Assembly: GCA_963556255.1 (NCBI GenBank)
Contig: OY744615.1
Coordinates: 8,626,669 to 8,690,668 of the forward strand
DNA: 64,000 bases
Direction: 5' to 3'
Origin: Allolobophora icterica
Taxonomy: Eukaryota; Annelida; Clitellata; Crassiclitellata; Lumbricidae
A program made the translations under genes and the position numbers. Positions 1-9,507 of this stretch are shown here, piece by piece. Under the pieces are notes generated by a model. It searched no databases. It saw only the letters and a list, made by a program, of their open reading frames with translations, and was not told where the DNA came from. Within the stretch, counting starts at the first letter, position 1. The number at the start of each line of letters is the position of its first letter.

Positions 1-330
1 TCCTCCTCGTGTTCCTCTATCTATCTATCACCCCCTGGGCTTTAAAATCAAAACTGAAGTCTCACCTTTTCAAGTACTCCTATCCTGACTCATCTGATCC
101 TCCGCCTTCCAATTATTTTCGCCCTAAATGACACATGCCTTAACAGCTGCTCTGCCTTCTGTCTTGACCTGGCCCTCTGGAAACCGGACTCGGACCTCTT
201 TTGGACTACTCTTTGGAAAACCCCCTCTGATTTGACGTGACGCTCCTGAATAGGCTGGTGCCTTGCTCTTGGCCTTCAAGTGGCACTTTATAAGTTTGGA
301 TATTACGATTACTTCCTGTCTCTAACTGCA
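1..330 (+). mobile_element. 3' end of a CR1-like LINE, cut by the window edge
   Basis: The first 110 bases encode the tail of a non-LTR reverse transcriptase, ending in a KLKSHLFKYS-type motif. The same DNA with the same 3' trailer recurs at 31.6-31.9 kb. The trailer ends near a GGCACTTTATAA-like string and GATTAC units, as in other LINE ends here. It is a fragment and not functional. Confidence 0.6.
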
Positions 331-941
331 GCGGTGAAAGATCGTTTAGTCACGAAAACCGCATAAAAATGCTTTAAGACCTACGATGGGACATGATAGA
401 CTGACAAATTTAACACTGCGGCTCTGAACATTGAGTGTGAACTAATGATTGTACACCGGCTAGATTTTCAGGATATTGGTGACAGTTTTCCTAGTATGAA
501 AGCATGCACACAGATAGGCCTATGTATTTACAATTGTACATAATTGCATTTTTAATTTATGAGTTTGCAATAAACGAGTCGTTAAATATAGACTCGACTC
601 ATTTTGCTACGTCAGCCTTAGTGTGCTTTGTTAAGTTAGGTAAGATGAGCCGGTTTATTTCGCATTCATCATGAGCACTTAGGACAATAGTGTCTAGGCC
701 CTATAAATTATCGCTGACCTGAGGAGGCTGCGTTTTTAGATACACCGTTTTCATGGGTTGTCTTTTTTCTAAATACAGTAGAATATTCTGGATCTGAGTT
801 AACAGCCATCTCAATTGCTATTGTATTGATTGGCGGATCGGATTTGTGAAGACTGAAATCTCGTTTGGGTACGCAGCTCACTGCATGGCATTTAACTGTA
901 CAGCATTTGAAGTGATCTTCCCACTTAGAATCAAAGAAAGA
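331..941. other. Noncoding DNA; left part of the gene A duplication unit
   Basis: No gene is visible. From about 546 the sequence matches upstream DNA of gene copies B (from about 24,565) and C (from about 33,365), so the duplicated unit starts near here. In B and C the unit is preceded by CATA/TACA microsatellite DNA. Confidence 0.5.
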
Positions 942-1256
<315 letters not shown>

Positions 1257-1447
1257 GTTGGTGGTGGGTGTGGGGATGCTGTTATTGATAGTGAGGAGGA
1301 GGGGAGGGATGTTGATCGTAGTTGTTGTGAAGGTGGCGGCGGTTGTGATATTGGTGCTGGTGACGGTGGTGGTATTGCTGGTAATGATAATGAGGAGGAG
1401 GATGGTGGCGATGGTGGTGGTTGTGTGGTGGTGGTGGTGGTGGTGAT

Positions 1448-1610
1448 GATGCTCTGGTGTAGCATTCGCAAATGTGATAATGGTTGTCTCGGCGAAACTC
1501 CAATTATCGAAACATTGCAGCGTCGAGAAATTGATGAGAAGAATATGTTGGAAATCAGGATCTGTGTTTCCAAAATAATCTTTTACTTTGAATGAAGGAC
1601 CGGCGTAGAA
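1448..1610 (+). promoter_or_regulatory. Single copy of the 137-bp upstream unit
   Basis: This stretch, with ATTCGCAAATGTGATAATGG and CTTTTACTTTGAATGAAGG, is the single-copy form of the unit repeated nine times upstream of gene B (25,032-26,264). Copy C also has one. Keeping it in all three copies at the same distance from the TATA box suggests a regulatory role; that is inference. Confidence 0.4.
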
Positions 1611-1704
1611 GTTATAGTAACAGGAGCGAAGTTGGATAACGTTTCGGTAGTTTTTGTTTTTCAGAAGAAACCAACAAAACGAAGCGAGAAACTGAGGAAT
1701 GCGC

Positions 1705-1850
1705 AACCAGTCTATTTATATCTCTCGCCATGCCTCGTTTCGTGGACGGCATTACCAGAGATATAAATAGAGATACGTCATTGCGCATCCTCTTATTCAT
1801 GACTCGGCGTAGTTATATAAACATTGATTGACCCACTTGGACTTCAATCG
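1705..1850 (+). promoter_or_regulatory. Core promoter of nucleoredoxin-like gene A
   Basis: A TATATAA box lies at 1814-1820, about 100 bases before the start codon, so transcription should begin near 1845. Upstream are two perfect 15-base inverted arms, TCTATTTATATCTCT at 1711-1725 and its complement at 1757-1771. Each contains a CTATTTATA core resembling a MEF2 site. A TACGTCA (CRE/ATF-like) word at 1774-1780 overlaps a TTGCGCA word. The block is conserved before genes B and C. Factor assignments rest on motif resemblance only. Confidence 0.55.
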
Positions 1851-1920
1851 TGGTTCTGTCTCAGTGCCAGAGTCAACGTCTTCCAAGTACCTGAAGCAGG
1901 AACCTTTGTCGCCAAGTAGG

Positions 1921-4032
1921 ATGTCATCCAGTGGGACAAGTCCCATCGAGGATCTTCTGGGAGCAAAAGTACTCGACGGAAAGAAGCAGTCAGTATCCGT
2001 GGCGTCGATCTGTGGAAAGGGAAAGGTACTCGGTAAGTACGCGTATACGTAAATGTCAAAGTATGCAAGTATGCATATCGACGTGTGAGTATGCATGCGA
2101 GTATGTATGTTAGTTTGTGAGTATTCTCGTGCCTAAGTTTGTCAGCATGTAGGTATGTCCGTAAGGAACTAAGAGTTTCAGTATGGTGCGAGTAATATAT
2201 TAGTAAATCTTATGTTCTCCCGTACAATGACCAGAATTATAACATGTTACTCCCGTAATGCATTCACTAAGCACTGGCTGTCAATCATGAAGATGCTCAG
2301 TTTAAAATTTGACTCATAGTTACTTTACAACGTGTTACATTTAAATCAATCGATCAACAATAGTTGTTTACCCCACATACCAGTGGCGTCGACAGTTAGG
2401 CCTATCCGCCTATACAATTTCAAAAGGTAGCGTCCGGGTTATGTGAGTTATTCAGTAGGTCGAAGAAATTAATGTTTGAGTTTGACGCATAAAGCAGCAT
2501 AACCTTAGCATAAGCATACTAAGCATACTAATTTAGCAATTGAAAACATCTTTTGGCCCGTTTGGTATCTTCCTCTGCTGGTTGGAATTCTTCCTCTGTG
2601 AGCGCTCCCGCTATGTGGTCCGTTTGTCCTCTAGGTCCAAATGGGTCCCTGCTCCTTATGGGCTACCACAGGGCTATGTCCTGCGTCCTATTCTCTATCT
2701 CATTCACACATCTGACCTCGCTCCTCTCCTTGCCTCATATGCCGCCTTGGCCCAGATCTATGCTGACGATGTCCAGGCATACTTGCACTGCTCTACCTCA
2801 GAGGCTATTTTGGCTGCCAAGAACATAAGCCTGATAATGGGAGACCTGGAGGCTGGAGGAATGGATATCGTCTAATCGGCTGCAGCTCAACCCTTCGAAA
2901 ACCCATTTCATCTGGCTGGGTACCCGCCAGCAACTGACTAAGCTGGACATGGCCGCCATGGCTGCTGCTTTCCCTCATTTCACTTCCTCCAGTGTTGTCC
3001 GCGACCTTGGTGTCACCTTAGACCAAGAGCTCACCTTTGCTCCCCACATCAACCACATCAGTCGTGATTACTTCTACTAATTACGCCAGCTGCGTATTGT
3101 TACTCGCTCGCTTACTCCCTCTGCTACATCCACACTTATCCACTCCTTGTCACATCTAGACTTGACTATTGTTATTCACTTACGCTGGTCTCCCTGCTAC
3201 CCGTCTGAGGTGCTTGGATCGGGTCCTACGCTCCGCTACCCGCCTCATAGGCCGCAAACCAAAATTTGGCCATGTCTCGAGCTACATGCCTGATGTTCTG
3301 CACTGGCTCCCTCTTGAGCAGCGTATCACGTATAGCTTGGCAGCCCTAGTCTGGCGCTGCTTGCTTGACCTTGCTCCGCTCTATCTCCGCGAGGTCTGCG
3401 GTTCTTAGCACTCGTGGCTCTCGATCCCTTCGCTCGTCTGAGCAGGGCCTGCTCTCTGTTCCTTTTGCCCGTACCTCTACCAGGCAGCATCGCGCTTTCT
3501 CGGTGGTGGGCCCTCTAACCTGCAATAGCCTTCCCTTATCGCACCGCCTCCTTCCCAGAACCTTTTCTTCCACGTTCTTTTCTCACCTTAAGACCGCTCT
3601 ATTCAGCCGTGCTTGAGTCGGGAGCACCTCTGAGTAGTTCTCCTTGAAGAGGCGCTATATAAATGTCCACTATGAATGAATAAGCAGCATAACTTAGATA
3701 GATATATGAAATGAAGAAATTTTTTATTGAACGCTATAGCCCAATTGTTGTAGCATATTCAAATTTGAATCAATTCAGCAATTAAAACGTTAAACTTTGG
3801 TTACTTTAAGACACTAAAAATTCCAAAGAATTTTACACAGCAGTAGGCAGTAGGCAGGACATCAGGCAGGTCAAGATTAAAATAGGCAGGTCATAATTAG
3901 GCATGTCAAGAGTAAAACGGCAGGTCCATACCAAAACATAGTACACTTGATTCCTTAATCTCTAGGTTCCTTCTCTTTCCTTAGCATTCTTCTTCTTCTT
4001 CTTCTTCCTCTTCCTCTTCTTCCTCTTCTTCC

Positions 4033-4070
<38 letters not shown>

Positions 4071-4264
4071 CTCTTCCTCTTCCTCTTCCTCTTCCTCTTC
4101 CTCTTCCTCTTCCTCTTCCTCTTCCTCTTCCTCTTCCTCTTCCTCTTCCTCTTCCTCTTCCTCTTCCTCTTCCTCTTCCTCTTCCTCTTCCTCTTCCTCT
4201 TCTTCTTCTTCTTCTTCTTCTTCTTCTTCTTCTTCTTCTTCTTCTTCTTCTTCTTCTTCTTCTT

Positions 4265-4296
<32 letters not shown>

Positions 4297-5640
4297 AGGT
4301 CTCTGTTGCGCCCAAATTCAAAATAACATCAACTGCTTGTTTGATCATTTGGATCTTGACCTGGAACAGATCCTTACCTCACACGCCTATAGGTTTTGTT
4401 TTGGCTAAGCGCCCGTAGAAAAAGCTGCTTCCTGCGACCTTAAGTTTTCTGGGGGTTCAGTAGAAACCATGAGATTGGTGTTTAGCTACGGTGCTTGGGG
4501 TAAAGCTTTGTAATTTATTCTATCAGTTCTTTTGTGTTACCCGTGTCTGAATTTAAAATTTCTCTTTCTAAGAAAATTGACTTGTTTATTATTGCCCGAG
4601 TTCAGGTTTTCCTGACCTATTGAATTTGGATAACGCTTCACCGAAGAAATACAATTCTTTCCCACGGTTCAATTTCAAGCGACGATCAGTATAGTGTAGA
4701 TTAGTATAGAGTAGTATAGTCTAGGCCTATGTCATTGTAGTGAAGAGTAGAGTAGAGAAGATCAGGTTTGATTGGATTATATTAGATAAAAAATAAAGTC
4801 AAATCAAATCCCTTTCTAAATCACAACATGTATTAGATTTGCTTGCTTCATGGTGCTTGTAGGTCTCTACTTTTCTGCTCACTGGTGTCCTCCATGTCGT
4901 CGCTTCACTCCGGCGTTGGCCGAGTTCTACTTGAAGCTGAAGGTGTCTAATCCCAACGGCTTTGAAGTCGTCTTTGTCAGCTCAGACCAAGATGAGTCAC
5001 AGTGGTCGGCTTACTTCGCAGAAATGCCCTGGCTCGCCCTACCATTCACCGACCAATCCAGAAAGGTAAGGGATGCTGCGACCCATCCTAACTTATGCAC
5101 CTCGGTTCCAGAAACCAAACAACTGGTCAATTTATAATACAGCCATGATGCTTACTGAACATGCGTCAATGCTGTCTGTTTGCCAATTATCGTCTGTCTG
5201 CCTTTCTCTAACTATTTATCGTATGGTAATTATTTATCCTTCTGTGTTCCTTAAGCCTCAAAAGGTGATGGTCTAATTGATGGTCTGTCTGCATGGTTCT
5301 CTGTTGGATAGGCAGACAGAGAGACACAGAGACAGAGACAGACAGAGACAGACAGAGAGGCAAACAGGCAGTTTGCCTCTCTCTATGTCTCTGTCTCTGT
5401 CTCTGTTTCTGTGTGTCTGTCTGTGTCTGTGTGTCTGTCTGTCTGTCTGTCTATTTGTCCGTCTAATCGTCCGTGTTTGTGCTTGTCTGCATGTAGGAGG
5501 CCATAGAAACCAAGTACGGCATCTCTGGCATACCCACTCTGGTTCTCTTGGATGCGGAGACTGGTGAAACCATCAACGACAGCGCCGACGAGGATGTCTC
5601 TCAGAATCCAGACGGAAAGGGATTTCCATGGAGAAAATAG
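1921..5640 (+). CDS. Nucleoredoxin/tryparedoxin-like thioredoxin-fold protein, copy A (3 exons)
   Basis: Predicted exons are 1921-2032, 4863-5065 and 5497-5640. All introns are GT-AG, phases agree (1, then 0), and the product is 152 residues. The N-terminus has the IEDLLG..VLDG stretch that opens nucleoredoxin domains. Exon 2 encodes [15 protein letters not shown] with the CPPC redox site at residues 46-49, then [10 protein letters not shown] and MPWLALPF. Exon 3 encodes [13 protein letters not shown], with the cis-proline loop, and ends FPWRK. This is one complete domain, so the size fits a stand-alone tryparedoxin-like protein rather than a multi-domain NXN. No signal peptide is visible. 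Expected role: cytosolic thiol-disulphide reductase. Intron 1 contains a LINE fragment and a pyrimidine microsatellite. Gene B is a close paralogue. Confidence 0.85.
2540..3675 (+). mobile_element. Decayed CR1-like LINE in intron 1 of gene A
   Basis: Fragments in shifted frames give reverse transcriptase motifs in order: [11 protein letters not shown], then IYADDVQAY, then the C-terminal [14 protein letters not shown] and a LKTALFSRA tail. The 3' end is GGCGCTATATAAATG followed by GAAT units. Frameshifts and stops make it a pseudogene. A shortened copy sits at the matching place in copy C (35,225-35,840) but not in B. Confidence 0.8.
3985..4294. repeat. (CTT/CCTCTT)n pyrimidine array in intron 1 of gene A
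   Basis: About 310 bases of pure CTT and CCTCTT units. Flanking sequence aligns with intron 1 of gene B near 27,120-27,160, where only a short pyrimidine tract is present, so the expansion is specific to A. The 128-residue poly-Lys/Arg frame on the other strand is an artefact. Confidence 0.95.
5311..5455. repeat. GACA/CTGT foldback repeat in intron 2 of gene A
   Basis: A purine-rich (GACAGA)n run is followed by its pyrimidine complement. The apex is a perfect 12-base hairpin: AGAGAGGCAAAC at 5354-5365, a 5-base loop, and its complement at 5371-5382. Intron 2 of gene B holds CTGT repeats at the same place. Confidence 0.8.
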
Positions 5641-5726
5641 GCGACCACAGCCTAAGCGCATCGAGAAGCCTAGAAACTATGAATCGAGCTTAGGCTTACA
5701 GATTAGAAATATACCCTACACGAAAC

Positions 5727-5732
5727 ATTAAA
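5727..5732 (+). terminator. Possible variant poly(A) signal of gene A
   Basis: ATTAAA lies 87 bases after the stop codon. Gene B has AATAAA at 28,752-28,757; the aligned site in A reads AATTAA. Which signal A uses is unknown. Confidence 0.3.
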
Positions 5733-6274
5733 CCTAAAGGCCTCCGCTGCCCTTAGGTCACCTAGCTCGTCACGAAATTTGGAAATCGTTCACAGCTGTT
5801 TGTCCTTCTGGAATTAATTCTCGTCAGAATAGCGAGTATTTAGTGATCCATTCAACGAACTCACCAAAACTGCGCCTCTTGCCATCTCTGCAGTGGTTAT
5901 TCCATCAAAACTGAAACCACTCGATCATTATCCACAAATCCTATCATTGATGTTATCTGTTTTATAATTTGTTAATTATTACTACCATTCATTAACTGAT
6001 TAATCACTTAAGGTTTTAAGATAGTAAAATAGCTATACCTTGGATATGAATATGTCTACTCTCAATGCTTGCTTTATTTTGTGTTTAAATTTTGGCTCAC
6101 TGTTAGTTAAGATTTGTAAATTTTCAACCAGATATGTATCTATACTGTCCGTCTCAGCCTGTGAACTATCAGGGTGTCCCATTTTAGCGGGACTTGTCCC
6201 TTTGGGACATCCTTTTATAACACTAAACTGATAACTGTTGTTTTCTGTCACTGTTAATCTGCAGTTTGTGTGTT
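5733..6274. other. Downstream flank of gene A
   Basis: No gene is visible. The first part aligns with DNA after gene B, and the flank resumes at 12,345 beyond the inserted LTR element. Confidence 0.4.
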
Positions 6275-6279
6275 GTAAT

Positions 6280-6764
6280 TGTCAACCCAATCCTTCCGTT
6301 GACAATCCTTGTTACTAAATCCTTGTTCTCTCTCTACTTAACGCCTATTTAACGTTCACCTTTTGAACACTAATTCTACGTATAAGTATAACCTGAATTA
6401 ATCAGCAACACAGTTTAATATCTTTTCAGTTTAATAAGAAACAAACAGACAGAACTCAATTCGATTACAACTCAAATAGTCAGCCACACTACTACAGCGA
6501 ACACACTCGAATTCAAACTTTTCTAGTCAGCATAATTCTTCGCGCCTCTTGACACACCTGTCTTCTGTGCGCATAAGCGAAATCTTATAATATACATATA
6601 GCGCGCCGCTGCCCAGATCGGCCGGCCGCGCGTGTCACTAAGACAGTACAATTAAACGTTATGCATTTATCATATATACATATACACGTGGAACTAAAGT
6701 AAGCGCACTAAATATATACGCTAATATCTCGCACTGTAAGACTGTACACGAAACTCAGTTCACA
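6280..6764 (-). repeat. 3' LTR of the Gmr1-like element
   Basis: 485 bp, plus-strand ends TGTCAACCC...CAGTTCACA, same as 11,855-12,339 by eye. It contains a CG-rich palindromic GGCCGGCC stretch and AT-rich TATA-like DNA at about 6,585-6,600. Confidence 0.95.
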
Positions 6765-6878
6765 TTACCTCCTTCCTTTTTCTGGAATTGAGCAAATTAA
6801 ATTTAAAAAATTGCGAAATTACCAAAATACATGAAACAAATATACATCTAGCTAATCAATAAACAGTCTTACGATTAC

Positions 6879-8201
6879 TTATAACCTTGACAAACAATCA
6901 GCAATAATATTCAATCTGCCCTTCTTGTACTTCACCTCAACATCAAAAGTTTGTAAGGCTAACGCCCAACGCACAAGTTTAGCAGACTTAGACATTGACT
7001 CAGTCAAGTATGTAAGAGGATTGTGATCAGTAAAAATGAAAATTTTCGATCCAATTATAATTTCTTTTAACTTGTTTAGAGCCCAAACAATAGCATAGGC
7101 TTCCTTTTCCACAGTAGCCCATCTCTTCTGGGTATCAGTTAACTTCTGACTGATAAATGACACAGGGCGTTCTATTCCCTTGTCGTCCATCTGTGTTAAA
7201 ACAGCACCGACTGCAAAGTCACTACTATCGCAGTACAAATTGAATGGTTTTCCCACTTCAAAAACATATAACACTACTTTGGATCGCACAGCCTCTTTAA
7301 GTAAATCAAATGCTTGCTGATGTTCAACAGTCCAATCAATCTTATCAGAAACACGTTTACTAGTTAAATCAGATAAAGGTTTCGCAATCTGTGCAAAGTC
7401 CTTAATAAACTGTCTGTAATAATTAAAAAATCCAAGCAGTTGCTTAACTTGCTTCTTAGTTTCTGGGATCTTCAAATTAGTCAAACTTTCAATTCTGTCT
7501 GGATTCATCTTTATCTTACCAGACCCAACCACATGACCGATAAACCTTACTTCAGACTTACCAAATATGCATTTTTTCAAATTTAAGGTAACGTTATGCA
7601 ATCTCATTTGCATCAAAAATGCATCTAGATGCTGCAAGTGAATATTCCAACTGTCAGAATGCACAGCAATGTCATCAACATACGGTTCTGCAAAGTCACT
7701 TATAGGCTGTAAAACTAAATTTATCGCTTTAACAAAAGTTCGTCCAGAATTTATCATTCCAAAAGGAACACGAGTAAATTCATACAGTCCATTATGTGTT
7801 AGAAAAGCTGTCTTCCATTGATCAGATTGTTTTACAGGACAAGTCCAATAAGCACTTCGACAGTCCAAAATAGAAATCACATTAGACTTTCCAACTTTGT
7901 TCAAAACGTCTCTGACAATCGGCATCGGATATTTACAATCCACTGTGAATGAGTTAATGTATCTGTAGTCAAAGGCAAGTCTTAAAGATCCGTCTTTCTT
8001 TTTGACAATAACCAAAGGGCTTGCCATTCTGCTCGATGATGGTTTAATAATGTTTGTTTTTAACATTTCTTTGATCTGACGTTCCACTTCTGATCGATAA
8101 ATCAAAGGAATTCGGTATGCTGCAAATTCCTTTGTGCCTTGCTCTCTTGTTATACTGATTTGGGTATTGTAACTGCTTTTCTTGAGAGTAAGATTCTGCA
8201 A
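6879..8201 (-). CDS. pol: Reverse transcriptase-RNase H part of the Gmr1-like pol
   Basis: A 440-residue frame with gypsy-type reverse transcriptase motifs: YRIPLIYRSEVERQI at residues 29-43, KKKDGSLRLAFDYRYIN at 67-83, FTRVPFGMINSG near 142-153, catalytic YVDD at 174-177 and FIGHVV. RNase H follows with YCDSSDFAVGAVL and FTDHNPLTYL, and the frame ends NIIADCLSRL. In standard gypsy elements the integrase would follow; here the frame stops about 115 bases before the 3' LTR. Relative to the preceding pol frame it lies +1, and the two frames overlap over at least 8044-8201. The ATG at 8201 is probably not a true start. It could be reached by frameshifting, or the frames may have been separated by deletion. 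Confidence 0.88.
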   Translation of the reverse strand: MQNLTLKKSSYNTQISITREQGTKEFAAYRIPLIYRSEVERQIKEMLKTNIIKPSSSRMASPLVIVKKKDGSLRLAFDYRYINSFTVDCKYPMPIVRDVLNKVGKSNVISILDCRSAYWTCPVKQSDQWKTAFLTHNGLYEFTRVPFGMINSGRTFVKAINLVLQPISDFAEPYVDDIAVHSDSWNIHLQHLDAFLMQMRLHNVTLNLKKCIFGKSEVRFIGHVVGSGKIKMNPDRIESLTNLKIPETKKQVKQLLGFFNYYRQFIKDFAQIAKPLSDLTSKRVSDKIDWTVEHQQAFDLLKEAVRSKVVLYVFEVGKPFNLYCDSSDFAVGAVLTQMDDKGIERPVSFISQKLTDTQKRWATVEKEAYAIVWALNKLKEIIIGSKIFIFTDHNPLTYLTESMSKSAKLVRWALALQTFDVEVKYKKGRLNIIADCLSRL

Positions 8202-9477
8202 ACAATAATGCTTTCTCCGTAGTTTCTTTGAGTTCTTTCAAATGATTTTCGTGAAAAGGAATTATCTTGTGCCATTTCCTCGGGTTGTCTATTAGGTCCA
8301 TTGTCATTCTCCTGAAGGCGACCTCTTCTCTTGAGACCGGAGTGATAGGCACTCTATCCATCACCAAACTCCTTGCCTTTAGTTGACACTTCTCGCAAGA
8401 CTTACAAAATTTCACAATGTCTCTTCTCATCTTTGGCCATACAAAAGACAACTTTATTCGTTCTCTTGTTTTCTCTTCTCCTAGATGTCCTCCAAACACT
8501 GATTCATGCGCCAACTCCATCACTTTAATTCGTCTCTCTTTTGGTAACACTAGTTGATATATCGTCTGGTCTAATATCTGATATTTCTTATGCAATAAAC
8601 CGTTGATCACACAGAATTCAGATTCTTTCTCTTGTGCTAACTTCCACCACGGCTTCAACGATTCATCCTTTCTCTGTTGCTCTTCAAACTTCTTCGAATC
8701 GGCAATCTGCACCTTTTGTTCTTCATCCATTTCTTCATCTCTATACAAGTCTCCTATCCCCACATCACATTCATTGTCTTCTTCAGTTTCATTTAATGTG
8801 CCATTCTCGCATGCAACCATCTCTTGCTCATTAATCTCTAATGTTACACCATCTCGCGATAAGCTTCGTTGCTCATTACTTTCGTTTTCCTCATCACTTG
8901 AACTTTCAGTTTCATTCTTCTCATCCACATCTACCATTTCCTGTTTCCGACTCTGCGCTCTCGTCATTACATTTGCTTGTACACTCACATCTCCTTGTAT
9001 CGTTTTAACTTTCATCTGTGGTACGGCTTTTAATTCGGCAATTATCTCTGGATGCAACAAGAATCTTTCTGTACTGCCCATCTTTGCAATACTAGCACAC
9101 ATCAAGGTGACATAAGGTGTAAGTGAACACTGGATTTTACGCGGAAATCCCTCTTCTTCCACGTCACTACCACACAGTCTAACATCGACCTTCACCAATT
9201 TCGCTGGAATGGCATCTCCTGCCACACATTGCAAGTTCACTTTTCCAATTTGTTCCACCTTCATGCCTTCCAGTAATTCTTCACTAATCACCGGAATTTC
9301 TGCTCCCGAGTCGCTCAGTGCTTTGACTTTCACTGGCTCTTTACCGTCTACTGCACGAATTTCAACCTCGACATATTGCAAGAACGATTTCTTCAATATT
9401 CGACTGTCATCTTTTCCTATGACTTCTCTCTGAATTTCAGCATCCAATAGAATTTCTTTTTGAATACCACATTTCAT
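8044..9477 (-). CDS. pol: Protease and truncated integrase of the Gmr1-like pol
   Basis: A 477-residue frame. An aspartic protease motif DSGAEI lies at residues 56-61. After an acidic linker comes the integrase zinc finger: H324, H331, C361 and C364 in a GGHLGEEKTRERI...CEKCQ context. The core begins with MDLID (first catalytic Asp, 394) but then jumps to residues typical of the late core and C-terminus (NPRKWHKIIPF, then NHLKELKETTEKA and YNKRARHK). The second Asp and the Glu of the DDE triad are absent. The tail after about residue 450 overlaps reverse transcriptase coding in another frame and is likely not genuine. It is in frame with gag, from which one TAA separates it. Confidence 0.8.
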   Translation of the reverse strand: MKCGIQKEILLDAEIQREVIGKDDSRILKKSFLQYVEVEIRAVDGKEPVKVKALSDSGAEIPVISEELLEGMKVEQIGKVNLQCVAGDAIPAKLVKVDVRLCGSDVEEEGFPRKIQCSLTPYVTLMCASIAKMGSTERFLLHPEIIAELKAVPQMKVKTIQGDVSVQANVMTRAQSRKQEMVDVDEKNETESSSDEENESNEQRSLSRDGVTLEINEQEMVACENGTLNETEEDNECDVGIGDLYRDEEMDEEQKVQIADSKKFEEQQRKDESLKPWWKLAQEKESEFCVINGLLHKKYQILDQTIYQLVLPKERRIKVMELAHESVFGGHLGEEKTRERIKLSFVWPKMRRDIVKFCKSCEKCQLKARSLVMDRVPITPVSREEVAFRRMTMDLIDNPRKWHKIIPFHENHLKELKETTEKALLFAESYSQEKQLQYPNQYNKRARHKGICSIPNSFDLSIRSGTSDQRNVKNKHY

Positions 9478-9507
9478 TACTGACTTTACTTCAGTCTCTT
9501 GGTTTTC

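Noticed and set aside
8603..9115. Plus-strand 170-residue ORF
   Set aside because: Shadow of the pol frame in the Gmr1-like element.
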